From Saccharomyces paradoxus (taxonomy: Eukaryota; Ascomycota; Saccharomycetes; Saccharomycetales; Saccharomycetaceae), in contig NC_047490.1 in assembly GCF_002079055.1 (NCBI RefSeq), forward strand, positions 868,001 through 932,000: a stretch of DNA of 64,000 nucleotides, written 5' to 3'. The notes under the pieces are model-generated. The model saw only the letters and a program-made list of their open reading frames with translations, was not told the origin of the DNA and searched no databases. Made by a program: the position numbers and the translations under genes. How positions within the stretch are numbered: position 1 is the first letter of the stretch; every line of letters starts with the position of its first letter. Below, one piece after another: positions 41,676 to 51,040 of this stretch.

Positions 41676-44039
41676 TTACTCTGAGTCAGAATCAGGGTTT
41701 GCCACACGCAAGCCATGACCCAGAGAATAGCTGAGGTCGACTGCGTCTGAGTTCGTTGTGGAGACAGAGTCCTGACGCGTTATATTACTACTAGCATTAG
41801 AATCGCGATAGTCTTGAAGAGAAATATGAGTAGGAAGCTTTTGTCTGTTCACGTAATCATTATCCAGCGTTCCACTTCTCATTCTGTTTTGAGATCTTGT
41901 GTAGTAGCTGACCACCGTGTTAGATCTTGACACTGAATCGATAGAACCGTTTTGTCCTCTTTTTTCTCTTAAAGGCGCCATTATATCATCGCTGTTGTAC
42001 GCTTCATCACCAGGTATGTCCTTGAGATAGTCCTCGGATTGTTCTGCGCCGGTGTCTCCTTTCTTTAGGGCAGATCCAACTTCATTTTCCTTTCCTAACA
42101 ATTTATGGAATTCCTTCGTGTGGTCGACATTAATATTGTTTTTCAACCCTGCAACGGTCTCATCTGATTCTTCGTTTCTTGTCTCCAACGCCAATAATTT
42201 CTGTTTAACTTTGCCATGCTTGATACCGATCTGCTTGGAACTTGTTCTCAACTTGACCTTAATATTTTTGGGTTGGATCAAATTATTCTTTTGTTTTAGG
42301 GCCACCGGTAAGTTAGGGGGAGCTTGTAAGAAGTTAGAAGTTTTGTAATACTTTAGTCGCAATTCTTCCACGTAACTAGAAACCAAAGGCACCGATTTTT
42401 CCGATTTGTTCGATACGACTGATGCTAGCGTTGAACTTTTGACAGATCTTTCGCTTGGGGCAGCTTGTACCGGATTTGGTAAATCCACGGTTTGCGGGAT
42501 AGGAACGGCGTGTTCCCTGAAAGAATGAGTAGCCGGGATCAGACTTTCTGAGATGGAATTCAAGCTATTTAACTCAGATGTTTTATTCGATGATTTTGTG
42601 TTTCCGTCTGAGCCAAGAGCAGCCAAAACGGTTGATTTAGAGCCTTTTGACATTGAGAGTTCAGACTGGTTAGAAAAGTTTGATGGGATATCATACTCAC
42701 CGGATGACGTAGTAACGAAAGAGTGCCTGTCCGTTAAACTGCCCGTATCGTTTACACTATTCAAATAGAAACTAGGACGATCTTCGTTAACCACTCTAAA
42801 TACTCTGCGATGACTTGCTAACTCAGGTTCTTGCGTTGGGACATCATTTTTTATCAGTGGATCTTGATCATTTGCGTCATTGATAAAAACATTACTTTCA
42901 TTGCCCACAAAACTTATTTCTTGGTGACTGTCATCTTCTTCTTCGCTGGAAGAGCTGTTATCAATCTCATTAGTTATCCGCAGAGGTTTTCTGGCACTTC
43001 CGACACTTTCATCGCTCCCAAGATGCTCATTTGATTTATATGCAAAATCAAAATGCGCAGGTTTAAAACCATTAGACTCGTCTTCAGCAACTTGCTGAAG
43101 ACTTTTGGTGGACTTACCACTAGCGGATGTACTAAAGGAAAATCTATCATCCCCATCATCCACATTCAAAGAAAGTTGTTCCGGATGATCTGATTGTACT
43201 AACTTTCTGTCACTTGGTTTATTCACTTCTTCAGGATCAACAATAAGTGGTTTCACATAACTTAAGGGACTCTCCACACTAACATTTCTCAAAACGGGAG
43301 ATTCCATGACATCTAATGGCACCACATCTTGCGATTTTTTAACATCTGAGTTTTCAGATGTGTTTAGAGATACTGAACTGCCAGAATTCCCCTTATGTTC
43401 ATTGATATAATTTTCAATATCATCGACTAATTTTTCTGCTTCTGAACGCTGCCGCCTATGCTGGTTGTGGATGGATGAGGGTGCAATACTATCCCGCTCG
43501 GAATCATTATCCCTCCATATTTCTTCCTTAGAGGCATTGTTGCTCATTGACGTTGTTATTGACTTCATGTCCATAGGTGGTGGTGGAGGTCTCGAACGTT
43601 TGATGTTGAAGAGATTTGCATTTGAATTCGCGTTTGTTGTGAAGGGGTTGGTGCTTTGCCTGGTAATCTTGTTTTCTTGTAAATGCCCATTCCCTTTGCG
43701 ATCGTTCGTTGGCGCCTCCTTGAACTGTGATAGTCGAAGAGAATCCTCTAAGGTATCCTCAGTATTTAAAAATGGATTAGTATTTTTTAGTGTTTCTTTT
43801 TGTAATGGTGACTGGATAGAACGGCTCCTGCCATGCACATTCCTATTCGGACTTCGTGGCGGTATATCAGGTGTAGAAGTTGCAACTTTAGAGGTTCGTG
43901 CGATATTCATCGATTTCTTTGTTGTAGAAGGCGCCGATGGCTTTCTCACAGGTTTTTCAGAGTCGTTGTTTCTACTTTCAGAACCAAACCGAAAGAAGGA
44001 CTTTCGTTTACTTTTGCTGTTATTAAAACTATCAAACAT
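41676..44039 (-). CDS. YDR239C: Ribosome-associated protein of unknown function, YDR239C homologue
   Basis: The ATG at 44037-44039 gives 787 residues (MFDSFNNSKSKRKSFFRFG). One more codon upstream in frame is GTG. S. cerevisiae YDR239C is about 764 residues from memory and its protein has been reported to associate with ribosomes; its function is unknown. Almost the whole chain is Ser/Asn/Asp-rich and predicted disordered, with basic patches at the N-terminus (KSKRKSFFRFG) and a short proline run (PPPPPMDMKS at about 151-160). No enzyme motif is seen. The 206-codon antisense frame inside it is a shadow. Confidence 0.88.
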   Translation of the reverse strand: MFDSFNNSKSKRKSFFRFGSESRNNDSEKPVRKPSAPSTTKKSMNIARTSKVATSTPDIPPRSPNRNVHGRSRSIQSPLQKETLKNTNPFLNTEDTLEDSLRLSQFKEAPTNDRKGNGHLQENKITRQSTNPFTTNANSNANLFNIKRSRPPPPPMDMKSITTSMSNNASKEEIWRDNDSERDSIAPSSIHNQHRRQRSEAEKLVDDIENYINEHKGNSGSSVSLNTSENSDVKKSQDVVPLDVMESPVLRNVSVESPLSYVKPLIVDPEEVNKPSDRKLVQSDHPEQLSLNVDDGDDRFSFSTSASGKSTKSLQQVAEDESNGFKPAHFDFAYKSNEHLGSDESVGSARKPLRITNEIDNSSSSEEEDDSHQEISFVGNESNVFINDANDQDPLIKNDVPTQEPELASHRRVFRVVNEDRPSFYLNSVNDTGSLTDRHSFVTTSSGEYDIPSNFSNQSELSMSKGSKSTVLAALGSDGNTKSSNKTSELNSLNSISESLIPATHSFREHAVPIPQTVDLPNPVQAAPSERSVKSSTLASVVSNKSEKSVPLVSSYVEELRLKYYKTSNFLQAPPNLPVALKQKNNLIQPKNIKVKLRTSSKQIGIKHGKVKQKLLALETRNEESDETVAGLKNNINVDHTKEFHKLLGKENEVGSALKKGDTGAEQSEDYLKDIPGDEAYNSDDIMAPLREKRGQNGSIDSVSRSNTVVSYYTRSQNRMRSGTLDNDYVNRQKLPTHISLQDYRDSNASSNITRQDSVSTTNSDAVDLSYSLGHGLRVANPDSDSE

Positions 44040-44291
44040 CACTGTTTTATTGGACGGTATGTGTGGGCTCCTTCACAACCTGTAATCCGCTTTTATAGAA
44101 CAGCCTTTACATCATTTTCCCTCTTAAACTTTTGCTAAATAATAGTAGTGCGCTCTTGAAATTCGCGATGACATTTGACAGAAAACACCAAAAAAACTAG
44201 CGCTTCTCATAATGAGCAAATGCTCTAAGGGAAGAAAATAACCAAAAGCCCTCCTAAGTATATCTATATATTTGTCGCCGTTATAAATGGT

Positions 44292-45770
44292 TCAATGCTC
44301 TAATATATTCAATATCAGCTCTAATGCTTTGACTATATATTCACCGACCCCGCCAATACTTACAACGCGAACGGTACTTGGGTGAGGCTGCTGAGCAAAA
44401 ACAGTGTAATTCGCTATATTCAAAGATCCAAGCCACGGCTGTGACTCGTGGAGATTATTCAAATTTAATACGACAATATTACAATTTGTCTTTGATCGTA
44501 GGTCATTCAAACTCTGATAAACAATATCAATATAATTTTGTCTTGGGCACCTAACATATGTTTTTAGAATCTGATACGAGGATTTCTTTTTCACCGCATC
44601 CATAGAAGCTTTTATGGTACCAATACAGTGTTGTTTGATTTCATCCTGCGTCATGAAGCCTGATTTATGGCTGTCAACATATCTCCCATCCTCTAGAGTT
44701 GTGGGCCCAGAATAACGGTTAGAGGAATTCAATGCATTTGATGGCTTACTAACAATGTTCCTTTGTAATTTTGATTGATGTGAAGCTGTGCCTGTTTGAA
44801 TAGTTATAGAAGAGGAAAAAGCATTTTGAGAAGACGAATTCGGTAAAGGCCTTTGTGGTCGTGGGAGTTGGTCTCCTTGAGGACCAGTTATTTCACTATA
44901 TGCCTTTAACTCAGAAATGTGTTTAATCATTTGGGCTTTTGATGTTTCTATAATTGGTCTGGTTTTGCTGATGTATGACTTCATATCAAATAAGCCATCG
45001 CCAATTAATGGAAGTTCGTAGAGGGCAAGTGATATCTGTGAATGATTCCGCTTATATTCACGCTGAAAGCGGTTTATTACATTGTTTTCACACTTACCAA
45101 ATTCTACCTGTGAAAAGAAATTGGAAAGCTCGTTCATGAACTTACTTACGTGACAGGCCTTAACTTGAAACTGTTGAAAGTTTGGAACAACATTGAAACC
45201 AACTTCTACAATACTAGACGTGGGTTGCTCTTTTCTATAGCTTGTTATTATATGACCCCTAGCAGTTTCTATATTTTTGGGCAAATAAAATGAACCTGTC
45301 AAGTTAATATTCTTAGGAACTCTAAAGTAGGATTTTTCTGATGGTGCCATCCATAAACGCTTCTGGAAAGCAAGCAGAACCGACAATACGAAGCAAGAGT
45401 CCAATATATTGAAGTCCTTCAACGCTACGTAGAAAAGTGCGTTTTCGCCTGTCTGCTCTTCCTGTGGGTAACATTGCAATATGTCCTTAGATATATACTT
45501 ATGCAATTCGTTCATGCACTCCTCGAACTGTTGTTTATCTTGAGCCCTCATGGGAATTATGAGCAGACTTCCTTTGATGAATTGAACTGCATTCTTCTTT
45601 GTTGATCTTATCTTATCCAGGTTTTTCCATATATCAAAAGATTGGAATGCTTCGGGATTACTGACCTTCCTTCTTTGTCCATCATTGGATACTGTAGGAT
45701 AATGTCCTTGTGAAAGCTGTCCCTTTGGCTTGGTATGGTGATACGCTAATCCTCTCCTTCTTGGGCGCAT
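44292..45770 (-). CDS. SNU56: U1 snRNP protein Snu56
   Basis: Yeast-specific U1 snRNP component (also called Mud10) that contacts pre-mRNA near the 5' splice site. It has 492 residues, as in S. cerevisiae. The N-terminus is basic (MRPRRRGLAYHHTKPKGQLSQ). A KH-like fold has been described for the family. Here I can see only a mixed alpha/beta N-terminal half, a Ser/Asn/Gln-rich linker (about 310-355) and a conserved C-terminal block (YVRCPRQNYIDIVYQSLNDL). Upstream is a gene-poor 1.8-kb region. Confidence 0.93.
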   Translation of the reverse strand: MRPRRRGLAYHHTKPKGQLSQGHYPTVSNDGQRRKVSNPEAFQSFDIWKNLDKIRSTKKNAVQFIKGSLLIIPMRAQDKQQFEECMNELHKYISKDILQCYPQEEQTGENALFYVALKDFNILDSCFVLSVLLAFQKRLWMAPSEKSYFRVPKNINLTGSFYLPKNIETARGHIITSYRKEQPTSSIVEVGFNVVPNFQQFQVKACHVSKFMNELSNFFSQVEFGKCENNVINRFQREYKRNHSQISLALYELPLIGDGLFDMKSYISKTRPIIETSKAQMIKHISELKAYSEITGPQGDQLPRPQRPLPNSSSQNAFSSSITIQTGTASHQSKLQRNIVSKPSNALNSSNRYSGPTTLEDGRYVDSHKSGFMTQDEIKQHCIGTIKASMDAVKKKSSYQILKTYVRCPRQNYIDIVYQSLNDLRSKTNCNIVVLNLNNLHESQPWLGSLNIANYTVFAQQPHPSTVRVVSIGGVGEYIVKALELILNILEH

Positions 45771-45796
45771 AATGCTAATATTCTTTGGTTATACTG

Positions 45797-45982
45797 ATGG
45801 AAGTGAAACAGTTTCCCACTATCAAAAAGTTTACTGTGATATATGTTATATCTTTAGCATTCTCTAATACTGCGATGTGCGCTGAAAATTCTAGCTCAAA
45901 CAAAAAAAAGCGTCACAACAAATCAATGGCCATCGTGAGGCATAAGAAACAGCAAAATAATCAAGGTTCCTTGCTTTTTTGA
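45797..45982 (+). CDS. Candidate small secreted/membrane ORF divergent from SNU56
   Basis: A 61-codon ATG ORF starting 26 bases from the SNU56 start codon on the other strand. The N-terminus reads like a signal peptide: a basic start (MEVKQFPTIKKF), a hydrophobic core (TVIYVISLAFS) and a plausible cleavage site after NTAMCA. The rest is Lys/Asn-rich. In S. cerevisiae a dubious ORF (BUD26/YDR241W) lies at this position, and I do not find an intact ORF of its reported length here. Likely chance or a micro-ORF. Confidence 0.2.
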   Translation: MEVKQFPTIKKFTVIYVISLAFSNTAMCAENSSSNKKKRHNKSMAIVRHKKQQNNQGSLLF

Positions 45983-46880
45983 AGTAGATGGGCCACTGCC
46001 ACATTTTTAAGAATCTAGCTAAGACTGTATTTCATGTTTGGACTGTTATATATTTTCGCTTTTGACTGGCAGCAAACAATCCAAACAGTCTCTCATTTGA
46101 AGCCTTGTTAACCGAACAAAAATGGTTTTGCTTCATCTCAAAGCTGTACTGTAGCAAATATCAAGGAAGAGCCGGACTAATCAAAGATATATGACAAGTA
46201 TCCGAGATTAGCTGTCCTTTCCAGGTTATTTGGCCTATGGAATGTCTTTACTGGCCAGAATAAGCTATTAGTGTTGGAGAGTAGGTTGCCTGATGATATC
46301 GCGACCTAATTTTTTGATATATGAAAATGATGTTATAAGTATATGATACACTGCAAGTTCTTTCCGAGGTGGAAATGACTGTAACGATACGCAGAATTAT
46401 TACCTTTTTGTTTATATGCTGCCGTTAATGTCCCTAATAGACTATCCATATTTGTGCACAAACCATCACCAAATTGGGCGATCTTCTGGCCATTGAATAA
46501 GGTCATACTCCGGAAATACGATTTGGTACTATCAACCTGTCATAGTAACAGTCAATGAATGGTTGACTTCTGCATCACCATAGATGAAACAATAACACGG
46601 AATCACCCGCTACATCCCTAGGCAAGGTGATTTGGAGAGGTAACTTGGAGTTAAAGATCTACTAGTTGAACATGATATGGTAGTTATATATATGAGTAAT
46701 ATGAGTCGTCACATTAAATGTATGACAGCTACCGGAATTACTATTATATTGGTCGTAACTAATAATGAACAAATCGGCGTCTGTTTTATACCTTTCTTAT
46801 ATAAGTGAAAGAAGATCCATATTTGATATTCACTAGTACTACCCCTTTTTATTTCTAATTATCAACACTTGGGTACAGGA
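45983..46880. other. Gene-poor stretch upstream of tRNA-Tyr
   Basis: About 900 bases without a supportable ORF or RNA gene on either strand. This is the tRNA-upstream zone where Ty elements insert and decay in Saccharomyces. A TGTTGGA-like LTR edge occurs at 46272, but I cannot follow it into a recognisable LTR. Confidence 0.4.
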
Positions 46881-46998
46881 CTTGGAGTCATCAACTGTCT
46901 ACAGTTGATTGGTGCTCATGTTACTACCATATTACCATATACAGTGTAAAAAAAATACCACAAGTTATGAGATACAGCCATCGAATATGGTGGAAGCT
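46881..46998 (+). mobile_element. Degenerate solo-LTR fragment, Ty1/Ty2 delta type
   Basis: About 118 bases resemble the 5' part of the delta LTR of Ty1/Ty2, starting at its TTGGA edge and running through the block with catatac...gtgt to the gtggaagct block. It sits about 45 bases upstream of tRNA-Tyr, the preferred target zone of Ty1. The 3' half of the LTR and any internal region are absent, so it is an old, broken fossil with many differences from the consensus I remember. Family assignment by eye. Confidence 0.6.
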
Positions 46999-47044
46999 CA
47001 TCTAGAATGACAGCAAATAAATCATCTGGCTCCTAAGAAATCTG

Positions 47045-47133
47045 CTCTCGGTAGCCAAGTTGGTTTAAGGCGCAAGACTGTAATTTATCACTACGAAATC
47101 TTGAGATCGGGCGTTCGACTCGCCCCCGGGAGA
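47045..47133 (+). tRNA. tY(GUA): tRNA-Tyr (GUA) with 14-base intron
   Basis: The 89-base gene appears identical to the yeast SUP4-type tRNA-Tyr. The acceptor halves CTCTCGG and CCGGGAG pair. The A box is TAGCCAAGTTGG (47052-47063) and the B box GTTCGACTC (47113-47121). The anticodon GTA is at 47080-47082. The intron lies one base after the anticodon, at 47084-47097. A run of eight T at 47137-47144 is the Pol III terminator. The S. cerevisiae locus has the same gene between SNU56 and AMD2. Confidence 0.98.
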
Positions 47134-47136
47134 TAA

Positions 47137-47144
47137 TTTTTTTT
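47137..47144 (+). terminator. RNA polymerase III terminator of tRNA-Tyr
   Basis: Eight consecutive T, three bases after the mature 3' end of the tRNA. Confidence 0.85.
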
Positions 47145-47351
47145 ATATCACTCAGTAAATTTTGACCGGCATTCTGGAACCAAGCTCTCAGCAAGCCACT
47201 GTATTCGATCCTCTACCGGATAGTCACCGACATATTCGAGACTGGATAATGAGACTGAAATGAGGAGAAACTTTTAAGTGCCAAGAGTATTAGGTGTCAT
47301 TGATAGTAATGTTATCCGTATGACAAATCAAGGTTTGCTATCCTCAAAAGC

Positions 47352-47361
47352 CGCGCGCGCG
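47352..47361 (+). promoter_or_regulatory. CGCGCGCGCG run, RSC (Rsc3/Rsc30) type
   Basis: Ten bases of alternating CG in an otherwise AT-rich promoter, 194 bases upstream of the AMD2 ATG. The core CGCG/CGCGCGCG is the reported binding motif of the RSC remodeller subunits Rsc3 and Rsc30. Confidence 0.45.
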
Positions 47362-47554
47362 AATTGCTGATAATATGATTAGCTAATGATAGATAAGGCT
47401 ACTGATAACAGTATTCTATTATTCAAAAGCACATTACATACATATATATATATATACATTCACCGAATAAATATTTTGTTCTCGTTGGGGGAGGAGAGGC
47501 AGTCGCTTCAAACCCATTATTTAACGGCAGGTAACAGGATACCAAAGGTATAAG

Positions 47555-49204
47555 ATGACCGTACATTCAACGTGGAAGGATAAAGTTCAATTGAAAAAAA
47601 ACCAACTGAACAGTAAGATAAAAGATGAATGGAAATTAAACAGCGCAACTGTATGGAGGTTGAGGAACGATAAAAAAAATTTAATCAAGAATATTGATGA
47701 TTTATGTCCGTCTTCAGAGAATCAAATTACCCACTCCACGATTATGTCCTTAAGAGAGAGGCTGGGCACAAGAGAGTTAAGCTGCCATGAAATAACATTT
47801 GCATTTTGTCATAGGGCTGCTTTGATTCATCAAGTAGTAAATTGTTTATCGGAAATCATGTTCTCGGAGGCATTAAGATTGGCTGATTATCACGACAAGA
47901 ATAGACCAGCCACATTACCACCCTTGTACGGTATACCAATATCTCTCAAAGACCAATGTAATGTCGAGGGAGTAGACACCTCATTGGGTTATTTATCCCG
48001 AACCTTCAAACCAAAGACCAAGAATGAAGAATCATTGATTGTCAGTTTTCTGAGAGATTTAGGAGCTATAATATTCGTAAAAACCACCGTACCTTCTTCG
48101 ATGATGGCTACAGATACACAATCTAATACCTTTGGATACACATATAATAGTATTAACTTGAGCTTCTCCAGTGGTGGGTCCTCTGGAGGAGAGGGTTCTT
48201 TAATCGGTGCTCATGGTTCTTTGTTGGGCCTAGGTACTGATATAGGCGGAAGTATCAGGATTCCTAGTAGTTACCAAGGATTGTTCGGTTTGAAACCAAC
48301 TTTCGGACGCGTTCCCTACTTGAGAGTGGATAATTCATTCGAAGGAAGGGAGACAATTCCCAGCGTAATTGGGCCGTTGGCAAAAAACCTTTCGGATTTA
48401 AGATATTTCATGAGTTGTATTATCAATACCTGTCAACCATGGGTACAAGATGTCAAGTGTATTCCTTACCATTTTGATTCCACTACAAAAAAATTACACG
48501 ATAATTATGTCGTTGCAATATGGTATGGCGATGGCGTTGTTGATCCTCCGCCTAGTGACATCAGGGCTTTAAAGACGTGCGAAGATCTGGTTAATAAAAC
48601 TAAGGGAATGAAGGCAATTAAATGGGAGCCTTCCAGTGAATTGAGCAGAGAATTGTTTGATATTGCAAATGAAGCGGATGTCGCTGACTCAGGTAACGAG
48701 ATAAAAGGCGAATTCAAAGTTTCTGGAGAGCCCCTCTTGGATATTCTAAAACCAATGGTTTTGGAAGACGGAAGGCCTCCATATACTGTTAATGAATGGT
48801 GGCATTTGACCAAAAGAGTTTATAATGCACAACAATCAATGAGAGATTATTATCTTTCATTCCCAGAATCAGAAAGACCTGACGTTATTATATCTCCTAC
48901 AACGCTGATGCCGTTTAGGCCCGGTGACATGCTAAAGACAACCTTACGGTATATTTTACTATTTAACGTTTTAAATTTCCCATCTTTATCTATACCTGTA
49001 GGTAATGTCAATTGCCAAATTGACGGGCTGATGGATGCTACTTCTTCACTCAATCCAGAAGATAAAATGGTCAAGACATACTGGAATGGTTTAATAAAGT
49101 CTGGTGAGATAGATGGGTTTCCAGTAGGCCTGCAGGTGGTTAGCCCTACGTTCAATGACAGTGAAGTTTGTAAATTTGCATCTTGGCTTTTCAGCAAAAT
49201 ATAG
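47555..49204 (+). CDS. AMD2: Putative amidase Amd2
   Basis: Amidase-signature hydrolase of 549 residues, as in S. cerevisiae. It is similar to fungal acetamidases, and its substrate in yeast is not established. The Ser-Ser-Lys triad is visible: lysine in PISLKDQCN (about residue 133), the Gly/Ser-rich loop FSSGGSSGGEGS (about 205-214), and the nucleophile loop GTDIGGSIRIPSSYQG (about 228-243). The protein seems complete and intact, with no signal peptide. Confidence 0.95.
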   Translation: MTVHSTWKDKVQLKKNQLNSKIKDEWKLNSATVWRLRNDKKNLIKNIDDLCPSSENQITHSTIMSLRERLGTRELSCHEITFAFCHRAALIHQVVNCLSEIMFSEALRLADYHDKNRPATLPPLYGIPISLKDQCNVEGVDTSLGYLSRTFKPKTKNEESLIVSFLRDLGAIIFVKTTVPSSMMATDTQSNTFGYTYNSINLSFSSGGSSGGEGSLIGAHGSLLGLGTDIGGSIRIPSSYQGLFGLKPTFGRVPYLRVDNSFEGRETIPSVIGPLAKNLSDLRYFMSCIINTCQPWVQDVKCIPYHFDSTTKKLHDNYVVAIWYGDGVVDPPPSDIRALKTCEDLVNKTKGMKAIKWEPSSELSRELFDIANEADVADSGNEIKGEFKVSGEPLLDILKPMVLEDGRPPYTVNEWWHLTKRVYNAQQSMRDYYLSFPESERPDVIISPTTLMPFRPGDMLKTTLRYILLFNVLNFPSLSIPVGNVNCQIDGLMDATSSLNPEDKMVKTYWNGLIKSGEIDGFPVGLQVVSPTFNDSEVCKFASWLFSKI

Positions 49205-49273
49205 AGAATACCCTCAATGTCGCACAACCAAAGCTCTTAAGTCAAGAAGAGGAAAAAAAAATAATGTAAGCTT

Positions 49274-51040
49274 TTAATATATAACCTCATTAACGGCCTG
49301 TTTACCGACGTTGTATTTGTTTTTTACAACATCGGAAAAAATATTGCTGTTTAAGGGATCATGCTTTCTGACATATTTGTGAAGGTCACGTATCAGTGAT
49401 TCATCCTCAGCACCACTAACAAATGAGATAGCGGTGCCCTCCTTTGCGGCACGACCTGTTCTACCAATTCTATGAATGTAATCATCTATTTTTTTGGAAA
49501 TCTGGAAATTGACTACTAATGAAACGTTAGGAATATCTAATCCTCTTGCAGCAACATTAGTTGCGATCATAATTTGGACTTTGTTGGTGCGAAATAACTG
49601 CAAGGAATATTCTCTTTGCTCTTGGGATTTCGAACCATGTAAAATGGTCACCTTCATGTTGGTTTCCTTCTGAAATTTTTCCGCTAACCAATCAGCAGTC
49701 TGTTTGTAATTAATGAATATTATTATTGGTGGTTCATATTTAATGACAGCTGACTTCAACTTCTTGAATTTATCTTCATCATTGTCAGCATATTCCACAA
49801 CCTGTCGTATCAAAGGATCAGAGCCTGTATCAACCCCTATGGTTGCATAAACAGGCTTTTTCATGTACCCTGCTGCAATTTTTTCTATTACGGGGGTCAT
49901 TGTAGCCGTAAACATCAAGGTTTGTCTGTTCACCGCGGGATCAGCATTTACATCAACTTTTGTTAAAATGTTAGTTACTTGGTCTTCAAAACCTAAATCA
50001 ATCATTTTATCAGCTTCATCTAGCACCAATGTCTCCACCTGTTTCATTACTAGTAAATGATTTTCTAAAGAGTCAATCAAACGCCCTGGCGTAGCCACCA
50101 GAATATCACAGCCCTCCGATAGAGAGAATGAGATTTCCTCCAACGAGTGTCCACCTACAATAGAAATTACTCTACAGTCATAATTATTCTCTTTGGACCA
50201 TAATTTTGTGACCTTTTGTGTTTCTGTTTGAATTTGTTGTACCAGTTCTCTTGTTGGTGCTAGAATTAATGCTTTGGGGCCATCCATGATCTTTAAAGAT
50301 GGTGGCCTCGGAGGTGATCTACTCATCCTGATTAGAATAGGTATTACAAAGGCTAAAGTCTTACCTGAGCCTGTAGACGCAACACCAAGGAAATCTCTAT
50401 ATTGTTTTGCATCGCAAACGTTTGGGATAGTAATTCTTTGAATAGGTGTCGGTGAAGGAAATTGAAGTTGCTGTGTAATTACACGTAACAAATCCCTTGG
50501 TATAATATTAAGTTCTTCCCAATTCCTCAATGGATTTTGTACTGCCCCACCTTTTGTAACAATAGCGTAGTCCTCTTTCAGTATTCTCCAATCTCTCTCA
50601 TTCATTTCATGCAAAGACTTCTCGGTCCAATGCTTACCCATATAGGAAGATTCTGCAGAATCCTTAGGAGTCTTCCCTTTTTGCAGCAAATCGCTAGCTT
50701 TAGTCGAAACAATAGGATCGTAACCAGTGAGAGTATCTTCGCTTTCATTCCAAGAAAATTGAAATTTGGAACCATTTTGCTTTGATGAATTCTTTTTCTT
50801 ATTATTTGTTTCATTGAGAAAACTGTCGTCTCTGAAGTTCACCTCTTCAACATCTACTGTAGCAATGTTACCCACGGCAGGTTTCAAATCCTCTTCGTTC
50901 TCCTCCAGACGCTCCTGCTTGAATCTTTCATTTTTACTCAGAAACTTAGGTTTGCTGACTTTACCTGGCGTACCCCTATCTAGCCCTCTCTTCTTGTTTA
51001 TACCAGCAATCAGCTGGCTAACATCAATCGGTCTTGCCAT
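49274..51040 (-). CDS. PRP28: DEAD-box RNA helicase Prp28
   Basis: Spliceosomal ATPase that drives exchange of U1 for U6 at the 5' splice site. It has 588 residues, as in S. cerevisiae. All DEAD-box motifs are present and canonical: Q-motif region (PSPTPIQRITIPN), ASTGSGKT (about 220), APTRELVQQ, TPGRLID, VLDEADKM (about 340), FTATM, ATNVAARGLDIP and HRIGRTGR (about 523). The N-terminal 130 residues are Lys/Asn/Glu-rich without RS repeats. Tail-to-tail with AMD2 (69-base gap); divergent from PEX5. Confidence 0.98.
   Translation of the reverse strand: MARPIDVSQLIAGINKKRGLDRGTPGKVSKPKFLSKNERFKQERLEENEEDLKPAVGNIATVDVEEVNFRDDSFLNETNNKKKNSSKQNGSKFQFSWNESEDTLTGYDPIVSTKASDLLQKGKTPKDSAESSYMGKHWTEKSLHEMNERDWRILKEDYAIVTKGGAVQNPLRNWEELNIIPRDLLRVITQQLQFPSPTPIQRITIPNVCDAKQYRDFLGVASTGSGKTLAFVIPILIRMSRSPPRPPSLKIMDGPKALILAPTRELVQQIQTETQKVTKLWSKENNYDCRVISIVGGHSLEEISFSLSEGCDILVATPGRLIDSLENHLLVMKQVETLVLDEADKMIDLGFEDQVTNILTKVDVNADPAVNRQTLMFTATMTPVIEKIAAGYMKKPVYATIGVDTGSDPLIRQVVEYADNDEDKFKKLKSAVIKYEPPIIIFINYKQTADWLAEKFQKETNMKVTILHGSKSQEQREYSLQLFRTNKVQIMIATNVAARGLDIPNVSLVVNFQISKKIDDYIHRIGRTGRAAKEGTAISFVSGAEDESLIRDLHKYVRKHDPLNSNIFSDVVKNKYNVGKQAVNEVIY

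Larger units (their letters stand above)
47134..47554. promoter_or_regulatory. AMD2 upstream region
   Basis: 421 bases between the tRNA and AMD2. It contains a (CG)5 run at 47352-47361, a perfect extended Rsc3/Rsc30-type site, and a short TA repeat near 47443-47455 as TATA candidate. No gene seen. Confidence 0.45.

Noticed and set aside
43465-44085. 206-codon plus-strand open frame inside YDR239C
   Set aside because: It lies fully antisense to a conserved gene whose Ser/Asn-rich codon use leaves the opposite frame open. No independent features.
46272-46600. Possible second LTR starting TGTTGGA
   Set aside because: Only the first few bases resemble an LTR edge. No matching end or internal blocks recognised.
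47265-47300. Weak resemblance to the 3' part of a delta LTR downstream of tRNA-Tyr
   Set aside because: The similarity is about 20 bases long with several mismatches and could be chance.
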